64,000 nucleotides of DNA from Sphagnum compactum. Its lineage: Eukaryota; Bryophyta; Sphagnopsida; Sphagnales. How positions within the stretch are numbered: position 1 is the first letter of the stretch; each line of letters opens with the position of its first letter. Shown here in pieces: positions 37,701 through 51,365 of this stretch. A program made the position numbers and the translations under genes. The stretch lies in NCBI GenBank assembly GCA_965153455.1, contig OZ234497.1, positions 3,224,001-3,288,000 on the forward strand, in the 5' to 3' direction. The notes under the pieces are model-generated. The model saw only the letters and a list, made by a program, of their open reading frames with translations. It did not search any database and was not told the origin of the DNA.

Positions 37701-39645
37701 GGTCAATTTAGGTCAAGATAGGGTCAATTAGGCCATAGCCTAGATCGGTCTCTCTAAGGTAAGGTGTAGGGTACCAAAACTCACACCGTTTGATCACCAT
37801 AAGCCTCATGGTGACCAAAACAATGTTGAATCCCCATAATCTATTGATGACTAAATCTATTTCAATCACTAGAAATTTTGATCATTACACAACAATCGAG
37901 ATCAAACTATGGTAATGGAAAATAAATTGACATGGATTTTATGTTCTTTTAGCCAAATTATTAAAACAAAAAAGTTGGGAAATTTCAGGAAAAAATTGGG
38001 TTTTGAATGTAAATTCAACCAAATTTCCTATATTTTGGCTAAATTTTGCCAAATTTCTAGACCAAAATGAAAAAAAAGATGGAAATTACCTTTCATTTTC
38101 ATTAAAAAAATATCGCTTCGAATAAATATTTATTGATTCCCTTCCATCATTTGATGTTTATGCAAGCATTTTGTATTTTGCCATAGACACATGGATTTTC
38201 CAACATGTCAAAAATTTGGCAAGGAAACAGTTTGGTGACATGAAATGATGGAATGTATGTTACTACTCATGCCTTTAGCATGTGCATAAGGAGAATCACA
38301 ATATCAATGCAAGTAAACCAAAATTCGTGAAATTTTAATCATTTTCAATGAAATGTTCAATATTATTCAAATTTCAAAGATGGTTCACACATGACATCAT
38401 AATTCCTTGACAAAACTTCATTTTATTAAGTCAACGAGTCCAAAACATATCACTTCTAATAATCCATACAAATTACACCAAATTGAACATATCCACCAAC
38501 TATAAACAATCAATGGCTGCTTTTGGTAACATCCTTTAAATAGAATCCAGTTGTATGGAGGCCTCATAAACATGTGCACAACACATTAAATGGTTTTTTG
38601 TGCCTTTGGATTCACTTCATACATATCATGAATCACCTTGCCAAATGACATCTTGGATGAATTGTTCAAGAAGTATTATACATCTTGGTTTTCACCCCAT
38701 GTGACATTTGCAAGCTTGCCCACCGAATATGCTTTAGACCTCAAAGTTGTCTAATGTCATTTTCCATACACCAAAGGGAATTCACAATTCCCAACTCACC
38801 CCGAAAAAAAAATTCGGGGCCACCTATCAATGCATTTTCTTTGCATTATGGCATCCTACTCTTTAACAAAAACATATAAAAATAGAATCACCTTTTGCAT
38901 GTGTTCAACTTCACCCCAATCACACATGCTAATGTACACAAATATGGTTTGTTAGGCAAAAATTGCAACATGATGTTGTCCTTCAACAAGTCATTGTGCA
39001 AAGTCTCATTATGGTATACTTCATTCATGATCACGTTCATGAATGCCCATGCCATCCATCTTCACACAATTTCACTTGAAGGTGACAAATCATTTTCACC
39101 CTTCCATATTAGGCCCCCTTTCCCACAATAGGATTTGATTGTCCATACTGGGTGAATATTTTGTGTTGTAATGTCACATTTTTTTGAGGCAAGTTGTTGC
39201 ATGAAACTAGAGCCTAAGCCTAGAGCTTAGAGTTGGAACTTGGGATTGTAAAATGTTTTTTCCCCTATACACATGCAAGTAAAACCCAAGAATTTGACCA
39301 CAAAATGAATGTTATACAAGTAAACCTATAAGTAAACATGGGGATGAATGTAAGCATTCATCATCATTATGGATGAATGTTTCATTTTATCATTAAGTTT
39401 TTATCAATGAAATTTTTTTCTCCCTAATTTTAATTAACTAAAGCTTCATGAAACACAACTTAATTTTATATGATATAACATTTGTTGAGTAATATAATGT
39501 AAATTTCATTATAAATGTATTTAATGGCTATGTTTTTAAATGCCATTATTTTTAATATGTCTTAATTATATCACTATTATCATGCTAACATCCACCCCAT
39601 GGTTGTTTGAAATTTGAAATTTGTTTTCTTTTCGGGCAAATTGAC

Positions 39646-40030
39646 CTAGTGTTGTTGATGACAATGGGTTTTGTTTTTTCCTCAAACCCTATAAAAGGTG
39701 CCACAACTTCCTTCGAACCTATTTACAAATGTCGTGCACAACAATGGGTGATTTTTTTCATTCTTCTTTGAGGGTGCTACAACTTTCATCGAATCTAACT
39801 AATGTTGTTGACAACGATGGGTTTTGAATGTTTTTTTTTATTATTATTACCTATTGTCATTGATGACAATGGGTTTTTGAAATAAACTAAAATTCAATTT
39901 CAAGAACCTTAATTAGTTTCCTTTAGACAACTTATTATCATAAATGACAATGGGGTTGTTTTTAATTTATTTGCAAGGTACCCTAATTTTTCACAGAATA
40001 CATATATAATGTTGTTGACCAACAATTTGG
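39646..40030. repeat. Degenerate tandem repeat
   Basis: The words GTTGTTGATGACAATGGGTT, ACAACAATGGGTGA, GTTGTTGACAACGATGGGTT, CATTGATGACAATGGGTT and ATAAATGACAATGGGGTT recur at roughly 60-130 base spacing with variable fill. Confidence 0.55.
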
Positions 40031-41021
40031 GCAGAGGTAACACTCATCCCATGACAACATTCTCTTAATTGCTTAACATTAATTATTGATGAAAATGATT
40101 TTTCAAACAATTTTTAAATTTTTTTTAATCCCATCATCATATTCTTTTTTATAATCACATTATCCATCATTATTAAATGGCATTCAAGTTCGAAATTTTA
40201 ATACTTGGACAACAAATAAAGATGGATATAAATTTTATTTTATTTTTTTATCATGGATGAATTTCATCCAATGATTCATTTATTTAATCCAACTCATAAA
40301 TGAAATTCATCCATAAAATCATTCATCTACAAACACATTCATCCATATAGGTGGATTAAAATCACATTAAATTTTAAGTTATAAACTCTAAGCTTTTAGC
40401 TCAGGCTTTACATTCATGCACAAAACATCTTCACATTTTTTGAAATGTGCCCACATTCCACCACAATGTTTAAGCCTCCATGGTTTCTAAATGGATGACA
40501 AGGAATTTGATGACACTTGGATGTTCATTGTTTTCACGATCAAGCCAATGCTTCTATTAAATGTTGTTTGCATACTTCTCATTTATAATTTATTTTGGGT
40601 GTCTTCCCCACAAACTCAATGGTGTTTGGGATGTGATCAAACTTTTTCAATCCACACCTTATACACCACGCCATAACCACCTTGATTGTTCAAACCCAAC
40701 AATGCACTATGAGAAAAAATGGTGTTTTACAATTGGCCTTCCAATTCAATTTTTGCGTTGCATCAAACACTTGCACTTCACTGTATTTATACGTCATGAA
40801 TGCTAACGGACAAGTTGCATGAATTATAAAGTTGCCATTCACCGTATATATGATGCAACTCATTGCAACTCAATTGCAACTCTATCAAAACAACTCATTT
40901 TCAACTATTATGCAACTCCATTATAACTCCACCCATCATGCCATGTTGATGTTATTAATTGTCATCCATCCATTAAAATATAACATTTGGCACAATAAAA
41001 AAATTACGACATGGCATATTA

Positions 41022-41057
41022 ATTATATTTTGAATATATATATATTCAAAATATAAT
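41022..41057. repeat. Perfect 36-bp palindrome
   Basis: Arms ATTATATTTTGAATATAT and its exact complement with no spacer, centred between 41039 and 41040. Confidence 0.9.
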
Positions 41058-42829
41058 AACTAGGTAGGTTGTACATAACCATAGGTAGGTTGGTAGGTCT
41101 TAAGACTTACATACCTATGTATTTACCTAAATAGGACCTACTTACTTACCTAAATATGTAAGTAGGTAAAAAAACACAAGACTAAATTAAAGAATAACCA
41201 TGAAAATATTTATTTTATTTTATGTTTTGTTTTTAAGGTTAAGCTTTTTTAACTCATTCCAAAATGACACTATTATTTTAATGTGAAAACATAAGAGAAC
41301 ACACCTTTTTATATAGTTTGTAACATGGGATTCAAAGATAAAACATATAGGTTAAATCTTTTAATTGTTTTTTAGTTACAAATTAAATTGCAATTATAGA
41401 AGATTTTCCCACACGTTTTGCGTTATTTTTCATTATGTAAATTATACAATTAAATTACTGATTATATGATAATTAAATATGTGAGTTAAATATTAAATAA
41501 TTTGAAATAGTGATGTGAATTATTTATTTTTCTTAGAATAATGATTTGAATAATTTATCTCATTTTATGAGAAATAATTATCTAAAACGTAAATTTTTGA
41601 ATTAAGTATATGATAATAATTATTAGATGATTAATTATCTAAATTCATATAATTAATCACATTATCATCTGAATTTTTGAATTTTTTATTATTTATTTAA
41701 ATTAATTAATGACTTAATTATATGAATCAAATTTATTCATAATTCATAATAATTAAATAAATTACATAGTAATAATTAATTAATAAGTAATCAATTATTG
41801 AAAAGTAATTCATTATTAAACATTTATATTATATATGAATTTGGGTATAAATCATCAAGGTATAAATAGGCATATCCATGTGTACACTAATTTGAATTTT
41901 TAGTATAATATACACTTTTTTTTAATATCATATATAAATTAATTATATATATCCAAATAATATATTAGTTAATGAATTTATATAATTAATTATTTGGTAA
42001 TTAATTGATGAATTAATAATTATCTTAAATAATTGATCTAATTCAATATGAAATATCCCCAAATTGGATAAATATCTATTTGATTATTATTTAATAAATA
42101 ATTAGTTTGTTAGTTAATGTAAATTTAATTATATGAATTACATTTTTTTATTCATATTAATAGTCAATTATTTAATATAATCAATAAGTCCATAATAAAT
42201 AAGTGTATTAAACATAGTTAATATTTAATAGTCCAAATTATTGAAACAACAATTATTTATAAAACATTACATATGAAAATGGATCCTTATTAGGTTATAA
42301 GCAGTTACACTATAGTTATAACATAGTTGAACATTAATACTTTAGTAGTGGTGCATTAGTGACCTTACTAATTATATCAATGGGAATTGTAGTTGAAACT
42401 AGTTGCAAATGTATCTCATAATGGGTGGTGGAAATGTGGACACATGGCATGATTGCATGTATGCACATTGTACACTAGTTGCAACGTAGTTGTTGCTTTA
42501 ATGGCACATTTACAACAATTTTAAAATAGTTGCCACATGCAATTACAACGTAATTCTTTAAAAAATCAAACATGGTTAACTACATATGTATGTATGATGT
42601 TTATACATCAATGTATAGAAAACCCATTTTGAACTCACTTGCAATTATAGTACAACTAACTCATTTTCTAACATGGCAATTTATTTATTTTGAAACTTGT
42701 AACACATTTGCCAAAGTTAGTTGCACCAACTAGCTCAACATGATGTCTTGAACACAATCTGTTAGTTCTTTGTCTAGTATCCCATAGCAAAACTAGACAA
42801 CTTATGCCTCTATGATTTCTTAAGTCATA

Positions 42830-43560
42830 TTGATCAATCGTTGCATTCGGGCATACACCTCACACAAATTTTCATGTGGTTTGCATTAGAACTCGTACAA
42901 AATGTGTAGTTTAAAAATCTAAACCCCATGGTAATTCCATCACAACTTACATAAAAATTCCATAATAGGGTTGAATGTTGGCAAAGGACATTGTTTACCA
43001 ATGTAAGGATTAGCACCATCATTCTCAGGGGTTGCACTAGTACCATCACTTCCACTTATATTAGCCAAATTATTATTAGGAGTTATCATGGCACCACTTA
43101 GGTCCATAATGTTTATGGTAATAGAAACATAATTGGGTGATTAATATAATCACCATTCTTTAATCTTTGTTGTCACTGAATATCATTAAGGCTTTTTGGT
43201 GTTTTCATATAAATCCTCCATGTCCCACCATAATGGTGTGGTAACTAAACATGTAGGTGAATTTGTTTTTATGTTCAAAAAATCCCTCCTATATGACGAT
43301 GAAGGCGGTGTGGGTGGTCTAAATGGCACCCCTTGCCTCATGAACACTATTGCCCACTAATGTTGATAACCATGTTCCATGTCCTTAAAAGTAGTGCCCT
43401 CTTTGTGGTGAACCTTAACCCTAAACATGGGTATACAAACCTTAACCGTAAAGGGATGTTGGCACACGTAAGGATTCCAAAATTTGAAATTATGAAGCAT
43501 TTACAATCACCTTGAAAACAATATTCCACATGGCCAAATGGACATGGGGTTCACAAGGGA
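42830..43560 (-). pseudogene. Unrecognised protein-coding relic
   Basis: The minus strand gives a long protein-like reading with few interruptions. It runs MLHNFKFWNPYVCQHPFTVK, VHHKEGTTFKDMEHGYQH, a stop, WAIVFMRQGVPFRPPTPPSS, YRRDFLNIKTNSPTCLVTTP, LWWDMEDLYENTKKP, two stops, YSVTTKIKEW, SPNYVSITINIMDLSGAMIT, then, after drift, a segment ending KICVRCMPECND at 42834. The amino-acid make-up (Pro-rich RPPTPP, WWDMEDL) is clearly not random AT-rich DNA. I do not recognise the family. Given its surroundings it may derive from a transposon or a transposon-carried gene. Confidence 0.45.
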
Positions 43561-45163
43561 CATGAAAATGATCATTTATTGATTATCAACTTGATTTAAC
43601 CACCACAAACAAATACTGTGATAACCATGTGGTCAAGTTTAAAATATCCATAACAACATCAACCCTTTACAGCCTACAATGTACACTCACTTAAAATCTT
43701 AATTTCTATGTTTAAACAACTTAAGAGTCAAATAAGACCTTCACAATAGTCAAAATTGGTCGGTAACTTTGTCCCATATTTGGCCCTTACCCACACCAAT
43801 TACAACCCCAAGGTTCATTGTGGCAATCAACACATGTGAGACAATTCATAGCCTTTCACCTTGGCTTTCCCATTGTGGAGTATATGTGTAGGTTTTTGAG
43901 ATATCAACCCAAGAACATGTGCTTACTCTAGGGTGTCAACCAAGGGCACACAATTCAACAACCCTTTTACTCTTTGAAAGTAAATGATAGCCCAACCAAC
44001 ACAATGATAGGAAACATGCACAATGCAACAATACAAATGGGGGCGAACTTTTCATATGACAAGATGTTCATTTTTGTAATTCCCACTCATAAATTACAAG
44101 AAAAATTCAAAATCCTCCTTGTCCACTATTGGCACGGCACTACGCCACTTGTAGTTCACATGAATGAATGTTTATTAGCAAACGTGAAAACTTCCTAAAA
44201 ATTGGTTGCAAATTGTCCCCACACATGCTACTTTTTACACATTAAAAAAATCTTAAATTTTTTGTTTCCAAATAGGCTAAAACTTTCACATGCATAAATA
44301 TCTTCTTGAAAAAATTCATGGCATAAACAATATTCCAATTGAATTCCATATAAGTTTTTGAAAAAAATGCCCAATTAATTCCAAAATTAAATTTGAAATT
44401 TTCCAATTAATTAAAAAATCTGTCTTATCATTGGGCTTGAATTGTCCACACAATAAAAAGAAATAAACCTTGTATAGTCACTAATTTTTGTTGACCCATT
44501 AGTCGAATGGAAAATTAATGGATGAAATTTTTTAACATCCAAATTATGGGATGAAATGGCTTCATTGTGGACAAAAATTTAATTTTTTTACAAAAATAAA
44601 AAACTCGCCACATAGTAGGTTCAAATTGGTGCTAAACATGTCCTTTCTTGAACATCACATTTGGGATTTTTGAAAAAAATGGAAAAATGGGAGATTCATA
44701 TTGGACCTTTTTTTATTCCTTATCCCAAACATGCCTTTGGAACTCTTACACCTGTGAAATGTGTTAAACTTGGCAAGCTTGGCCTAGGTTTAAACGAGCT
44801 TACAAACAATTCCACATCAATGGTGATTTGTGCCACTACCAGACCGATGCCACCTTAGTTCACTTCCCCCTCCTACAACCCCTCCTCCTCGCCTGCTTCT
44901 ATAGCTGCAGGTGCAACTATTACTACACTCCAATGAAGAAAAAGATGATCACAACAACAAGGAGGAAGGTCATTCCCTACTACTTGTTGTTGTTGCCAAT
45001 AAAACTCATCGAAAACTTGGAGCTTAGATGATGGCAATGGCAGGTCTTGATATTGCCATCTTTATTGTTATGTTCCATGAACACTAACACTAAGATGCTA
45101 TGAGAGAGAAAGGGAAAGAAGGAGGAAAAGATAAAGTAAAAAGATAGATAAAAATAGTAAAAA
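43561..45163. other. Intergenic, no gene recognised
   Basis: AT-rich with short open frames on both strands but no recognisable motif. A slightly more GC-balanced patch at 44850-45050 shows no convincing product. Confidence 0.55.
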
Positions 45164-47828
45164 CACTACTAGGAAATGCGTCTTAATTCACTATGGGTTT
45201 CACTATATTTTTAGTGAATTTGGACAATTTCACTAGCTGAAATTGTTTAACCCCCTAGTGAACGGGGACCAGTTGTTAGGGACAATGACTTGTTTCACTA
45301 GTAACTAATGAAACAAAGTTATTCTCAAATGAAATACAAATTTACCAAACCATTCACTTGCTAGTTAATTAACTAACCAGTATGGAAATTAATTAAATTT
45401 TAATTATTTAATATATAATACTATTGATAATTTCATGATTTTTAAAGCATATTATTTATTGACACGTGTCATTACTTACGCTAGGTTAAATACCTAGCCT
45501 AGGTAGGTAGGTACATATGCCACATAATCAACCTAGGCACCTAACCTAGGAATTCGATAGGAGAATATTTGGTCAACATACCATATTGACCACACACAAC
45601 ACCACCCATGAGGTTTGATCCCTTGACCTTTGGAATGGGGGCAAACACCTTTACCATAAAACCACCCCACTTGTTGTGATAATATGTTACATTACATTCT
45701 ATTTATCAAATACTTCATTTTGAATATTACAAAAATATAAACTTTGAAAATTGGTAATCTTAAGCAATTATAATATATGGCTATTGGTTGTTTTTTTATT
45801 AGTGCTATTGGTGGTTATTAATGGCTATTGGTACCTATTCTATTTGTGGTTATTAATGGCTATTGGTACCTATTCTATTTGTGGCTATTAATGTTTTTTA
45901 ATGGTTATTTTATTAATAGTTATTGGTGGTTATTATATTAATGGCAATTAGTAGTTATTCTATTGATGGCTATTCTATTAATGACTATTATATTAATGGC
46001 TACTGGTGGCTATTCTATTAATAGCTATTCGTGATTAATGTATTAATGGCTATTGGTGGTTATTTTATTAATGGCTATTGGTGTTTATTTTATTAATGGC
46101 TATTGGTGGTTATTTTATTAATGGCTATTCGTGATTAATTTAATGATGGATATTGGTGCCTACTCTATTAATGGTTATTGGTAGCTAATATATTAATGGC
46201 TATTTATGATTAATTTATTAATGGCTATTGGTGGCTAATCTATTAATGGCTATTGGTGGCTATTCTATTAATGGCTATTGTGGTTATTCTATTAATGGCT
46301 ACTGTGGTTATTCTATTAATGGCTACTGTGGTTATTCTATTAATGGTTATTGGTGGATATTCTATTAATGGCTATTCGTGATTAATGTATTAATGGTTAT
46401 TGTGGTTATTTTATTAATGACTATTCGTGATTAATCTATTAATGGCTATTGGTGGCTATTGTATTAATGGTTATTCATGATTAATCTATTAATGGATATT
46501 GGTGGTTATTCTATTAATGGCTATTGGTGGCTAATTTATTAATGGTTATTTGTGATTAATCTATTAATGGCTATTTGTGATTAATCTATTAATGGATATT
46601 GGTGGTTATTCTATTAATGGTTATTAGTGGCTATTCTATTAATGGCTATTGGTGGCTAATCTATTAATGGCTATTTGTGATTAATCTATTAATGGATATT
46701 GGTGGTTATTCTATTAATGGCTATTGGTGGCTAATTTATTAATGGTTATTTGTGATTAATCTATTAATGGCTATTTGTGATTAATCTATTAATGGATATT
46801 GGTGGTTATTCTATTAATGGTTATTAGTGGCTATTCTATTAATGGCTATTGGTGGCTAATCTATTAATGGCTATTTGTGATTAATCTATTAATGGCTATT
46901 GGTGGATATTATATTAATGGCTATTGGTGGATATTCTATTAATGGCTATTGGTGGATATTCTATTAATGGCTATTGGTGGATATTCTATTAATGGCTATT
47001 GGTGGCTATTTTATTAATGGCTATTGGGGGTTATTTTATTAGTGGTTATTGACGGCTATTTTATTATGGTTATTAATGGTTATTGTATTATAAGTTATTG
47101 TTGGTTATTATATGTTATATTACAGCTATTGGTGATTATTGTATTATAAATTATTGTTTGATATTTTACGTTATAATATCATAGGCTATTGGTAGTTATT
47201 ATATTGTAGGGTATTTAAATTTTTTTTCATAGGTTATTATTTTTTATTTTAAGTTATTTTTACCTTAGGCCATTATATTTTGTTTTAGATTATTTTAAAG
47301 TTATTATGCTTAGGATAAAATCATTTATAATAACATTAAGTAGAATGACCTTGAATAATTTAAAGTATAACTTGAAAAAACATACATTAATTTAAATTAA
47401 ATAACCTAAGGTATAGCCTAAAGTTAGTTGAATAATTTAATTTTAAATAATTTAAAAGCTTATAATAAACTAGTTAAGATACTTTAAGGTAAAATAACAT
47501 ATAATAATTTAGGGTACAATAATTTATAATAACCTATAATAACATAAAATATAAGTTAGAATAACTAAAATAGCTTAAAATAATATAGGGTATATTATAA
47601 AGTAACATAGATAGAGTATTTTAAAAAACATAGAAATAAACCTATTTGCTATAGTAAATTGTAATAGTGAATTATGTTAACTAGAGTTGAAACATGATGT
47701 TTATATAGTAATATTATAATGAAATAACTTTCACTAGGTGAAATCAGTAAAATACAATGAAGTTATTTCACTTTTAAGGTCCCATAGTGATTTAAACTAG
47801 TAAACTACACCCCACTTTGGTAGTAGTG
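45164..47828. mobile_element. CACTA-like non-autonomous DNA transposon
   Basis: Left end CACTACTAGGAAA; the right end's reverse complement is CACTACTACCAAA. Both inner flanks then carry TCACTATGGG. Subterminal TTCACTA words recur near the left end (45193-45300), with further copies near the right end, as in En/Spm elements. AAA flanks both sides, a candidate 3-bp target duplication though low complexity. Length 2665 bp. No transposase frame is present; most of the interior is a 21-bp minisatellite. A CACTA transposase relic lies at 52.3-52.8 kb but is not adjacent. Confidence 0.6.
45776..47060. repeat. 21-bp minisatellite array
   Basis: About 60 degenerate units of CTATTAATGGCTATTGGTGG(T), with variants such as CTATT(T/C)GTGATTAAT. 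It occupies the middle of the CACTA-like element. Within it, 46478-46695 and 46678-46895 are identical at a 200-bp offset, a higher-order repeat. It has no direct-repeat/unique-spacer pattern and no coding frame. Confidence 0.92.
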
Positions 47829-50569
47829 AAAAGAAAAGAAAAGAAAGGGGCCATTTGTGGCATTACCTCCTTTTTGTTTGTGTGTATATATATATAGTTT
47901 TCCAACTTTGAGGTACCTAAACCTTATTTGGGTTCAATTCCTAAAAGAGTTTTTGAACCAAATTTTTTTCAAAAAATGGCAAAATCATTTGTTGAATAGA
48001 CCAAGAACACCCACCCATTTGGAATTAATAAAAATGTGAGAAGCTATTTAAATGATGTCACATGAACCAATTGCTTGGGTAGTTAATTAAAAACAATTAT
48101 TTTCTAATCGCCCTTTTCGAAATCACCTTATCCTATGCATTGAATTCTTTAATGGAATTTTTTCCTCCTCATAAATGAAGAGAAACATTTTGTCAACAAT
48201 TGTTTATTTAAAAGAAAAAATCACCAACAAAAGAGAATTTTTAAAAAAAACTTGAAACATTTGGATTAATGTTGGGTAGTTATTGTTTTCAACAAGAACT
48301 GTTAGGTTGGGTTCAAGATTTTATTTTATTTTGTAAAATGGAAATTTTCTAAATTCTAGGTATAGGAGATTTTCACCCATTGTATCTAGGGCCAAATCAT
48401 TTTTTAAACCAATAGTTAAGGGTCTACAACATGTCGAACCTTTATAAAAACCTTTAGGTTTAGGTAAACCTTTAATTTTCCAAGTTTAGGTTGCGGTTAG
48501 TTTCAACCTATTTTTGGGGATGGTTTAAGCTTATGCATTTTACAAGTTTAAATTGAATTTCACATTATTAAACGTTGTTATTTTATCCAAAACATAATGT
48601 ATAAGCCATTTTATTCCTTGTGAATATATTCTTAACGAACACAAATTTAGGTGTTTTCCCCTTGTGTTGGCATACATAAAAAGGACTCCTAAACACACCA
48701 AAGTTACAATATTCATTCTAAAAAGATGTTTGAGGTTCAGCAATATCATTTTTTTAATGTGTGGGTATATTAGCAATAACATGGCTCACATCATGACTAA
48801 TCATCACCATATTTCACTAACCATTAGCAATATTCTCCACCTCCCTTCAAATATAAGTAAAGCTCCCCCATCCGTTAGTGGCATATCTTCGTTGTTGTGT
48901 GTGTATACAACCCATTGACTCACATTCAACTTTTAAAATGCAGACACAACAATAAAATATTGATATCCATTGCTTGAGAAGTTATCTTCCACGTTGTGCA
49001 TGAACAATTTCACATGTTTCCTTCAATTGTATTATAAACTTTGTGTTCGCGTGTTGCATTAGTCATTTCCAAGGATGAGGTCTATGCTTTAGTTGACATC
49101 ATCATTGTAGATCCCATTCGTGCCAACCTTTTTACTTCAAACAAATTTCAAAGATATTGCAAATAAAAAAAAGGATTACAAAAGCCATCAACAACAAGGA
49201 GATCAATTCATACCCTTTAATAATAACAGTGTTTGGTTGTTTACACAAGCAAGTTAGTAATTTTTTATAAGATCAAATTTCGCCCCTTTTGATCCTAACC
49301 ACCTTTATTTAAAGGGTTTCAATTGCACCAAGGTAAAAGCACCTAAGACCATTAGAATAAACATTTTGAGTAAATTGGACTTTAATTTTTCTCCTACACT
49401 CATGTTTTGCTTAAATATAAAGCGATTTGATACACAACTCAAATTTAAATTGATTTTTTTATAAAAAGAACAATTAATTATAGATTTGTGAAAATTTGTT
49501 GCAACGGCTTCTCGAATTGTGAGTAAGCTCTTATGGGAATAGTGGTTGTAGCACCTCAATGCAGGACTTTTAGTATGGTCAAAAAAGCAACCTAATACCC
49601 CCAAAAGAGGCAATTTAATATGGTCAAATGAGAATCCTAATTTAGAGACACATGCACAATGTGGAATCCTAAAGAAAGCTTTTAATATGGGTGATACAAG
49701 GATCATAATACTAAGGTCATTCCCCCTATTGCGTGTGGGTTAATCAAGGATCTTAAATTGGCTTTTATTGCAATCACGCATTCCCAAATAAATTGATTAG
49801 TTATACAAGTCCCTATTAGGACCACTAGGTTTAGGGTCCCGCATGGTTCCTCCATCTTCAGCCATGCTCGGGTGCTGGGGTTAGCCACACATCACCATTG
49901 GTCGACCCCAACCCATCCCCACATCCAACTAACTAATAACCTATTTTACATGATTAAGTATGACTTCAATGTGTGCTTTGGCTAAAGAGTAAGGGTTACA
50001 TTATAATTTTAATCCTGGATCCTTTCGTCCATTCCGTTTCGTTTTTTGGAAAAGTTTGGCACTAAAGTTGAGCACGTTTATATCATTTTGTGTAAGAAGA
50101 AAGACCCTAACATTATATGTGCACATACTTGTTATTGCACAGGCAGTACTTTTGTACTGCCTGCTTCTTTTTCCCTCACAGCCTTTTTGCCCATCCTAGA
50201 CATGTCTGGTGGTGCCCAAACACATCTTGATAGGGGTCCCATTATGCATGTTTTGGGACACGTTATGGGCACTCGGTGTCCATAACAAGTCCACAACCTC
50301 ATAACATGGGGCCCTAAATGTGTCTTGGCATCATCCATCTTTTCTTCTCAAGGACAGATTGATTTGAACATGGGTTATTTGAGTAGAGCTGTTTAACACG
50401 TGAATGAATTTTGCAGCAGACCAAGAAGGCTCAAGGGAAGAATTCAAACATATAGTTTTATTATTGGGCCCTGCCCCCACAAGGACAAGGACTATCGCAT
50501 TGGATCCAACTTTTGGAAGTTTTACCTTATTAGAACCGATTTCTTTTCACATTAGCTGACCCCAGAGTT
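47829..50569. other. Intergenic, no gene recognised
   Basis: AT-rich. The longest minus-strand frame, 49706-49305 (133 codons), has no recognisable domain and a composition typical of chance frames here. 49700-50300 is slightly more GC-balanced. Confidence 0.55.
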
Positions 50570-50730
50570 CATGCCCCTGTCATTTGGTTTTGGGGGGTGG
50601 AAGGGGGGGGGGGGGAATTTGTTGGTTTTTTGGTCTGTTCCCAATGTGTTCCCAAAGATGTTCCCAATAGGACTTCATTTTTATCCCATATTGTTTGGCC
50701 ATCATGGTTCAACTTCGAAGTATATAACTT
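50570..50730 (+). repeat. Dispersed repeat family B, copy 2
   Basis: GGTCTGTTCCCAATGTGTTCC, GATGTTCCCAATAGG and TTTTATCCCATATTGTTT, preceded by a run of 14 G at about 50603. Confidence 0.6.
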
Positions 50731-51059
50731 GTAAAGGAGGGAAACTCAGGGGGAGGATCAGCTTGAGGGAGCAGCATGGATGAAGGGAAGTGTGACACAG
50801 CTTGCTTCTGTTTTGGGGAAGGGAAACACATTTAGGCTTCTATGTTGGGGGAGTACGCCATGCGCCAATCAAATACCTCCTTCTGGAAAAAAAAAAAAAA
50901 CAGAAAAAAAAACAATGCGTGCACCCTCTCACTAATTCATAGAAACATGAATTAGTATTAACATGCAATTTGCATGCAGCCAATCAGAGCTGAACATGCA
51001 CTTGGCAGGGCTCATTTTTTTTTCCCTTTGGCAAAGGGTCGGGGAATATGTTGTATATT

Positions 51060-51365
51060 GTGTGACTCATAGTGGGGGACACTAATAGTTCAATTTATTT
51101 TTCTTTTGTAATGGGTATCTTTGATCAGCCCATCGCAATAAATAAATAAAAATAAATAAATCAAGCTTTGGCCAGTCCAAAAAATTTTAATAGACATGTT
51201 GTAATCTCCTCCTTGGGGCTGGTCAAACTTATGACAAACTTTGATATGAGATAATGATGGGGAACATGTTGGGGAACCCGTTAAGAACTTGATGGAAACA
51301 AAATGATAACTTCATGGGAACACATTGGGAACAACACAAATCCAACACCGCCACCTTTCCCCCAC
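51060..51365 (-). repeat. Dispersed repeat family B, copy 3 (inverted)
   Basis: On the minus strand reads TTGTTCCCAATGTGTTCCC, GGGTTCCCCAACATGTTCCC, ATTATCTCATATC, then GCCAAAGCTTGATTTATTT. With copy 2 it forms a pair facing each other across about 330 bases, possibly one foldback element (50570-51365). Confidence 0.55.

Larger units (their letters stand above)
37701..42829. other. AT-rich intergenic region, no gene recognised
   Basis: 39640-40030 holds a degenerate tandem repeat in which GATGACAATGGG(T) recurs. A 36-bp perfect palindrome lies at 41022-41057, followed by GGTAGGT/ACCTACC inverted words to about 41170. 41380-42300 is extremely AT-rich (AATTAAT-type words). No supported coding sequence. 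Confidence 0.6.

Noticed and set aside
45776-47060. Possible CRISPR-like array
   Set aside because: Units are contiguous and degenerate with no unique spacers, and the organism is a plant; it is a minisatellite.
49305-49706. Minus-strand open frame of 133 codons
   Set aside because: No recognisable motif, and frames of this kind arise by chance in the surrounding AT-rich DNA.
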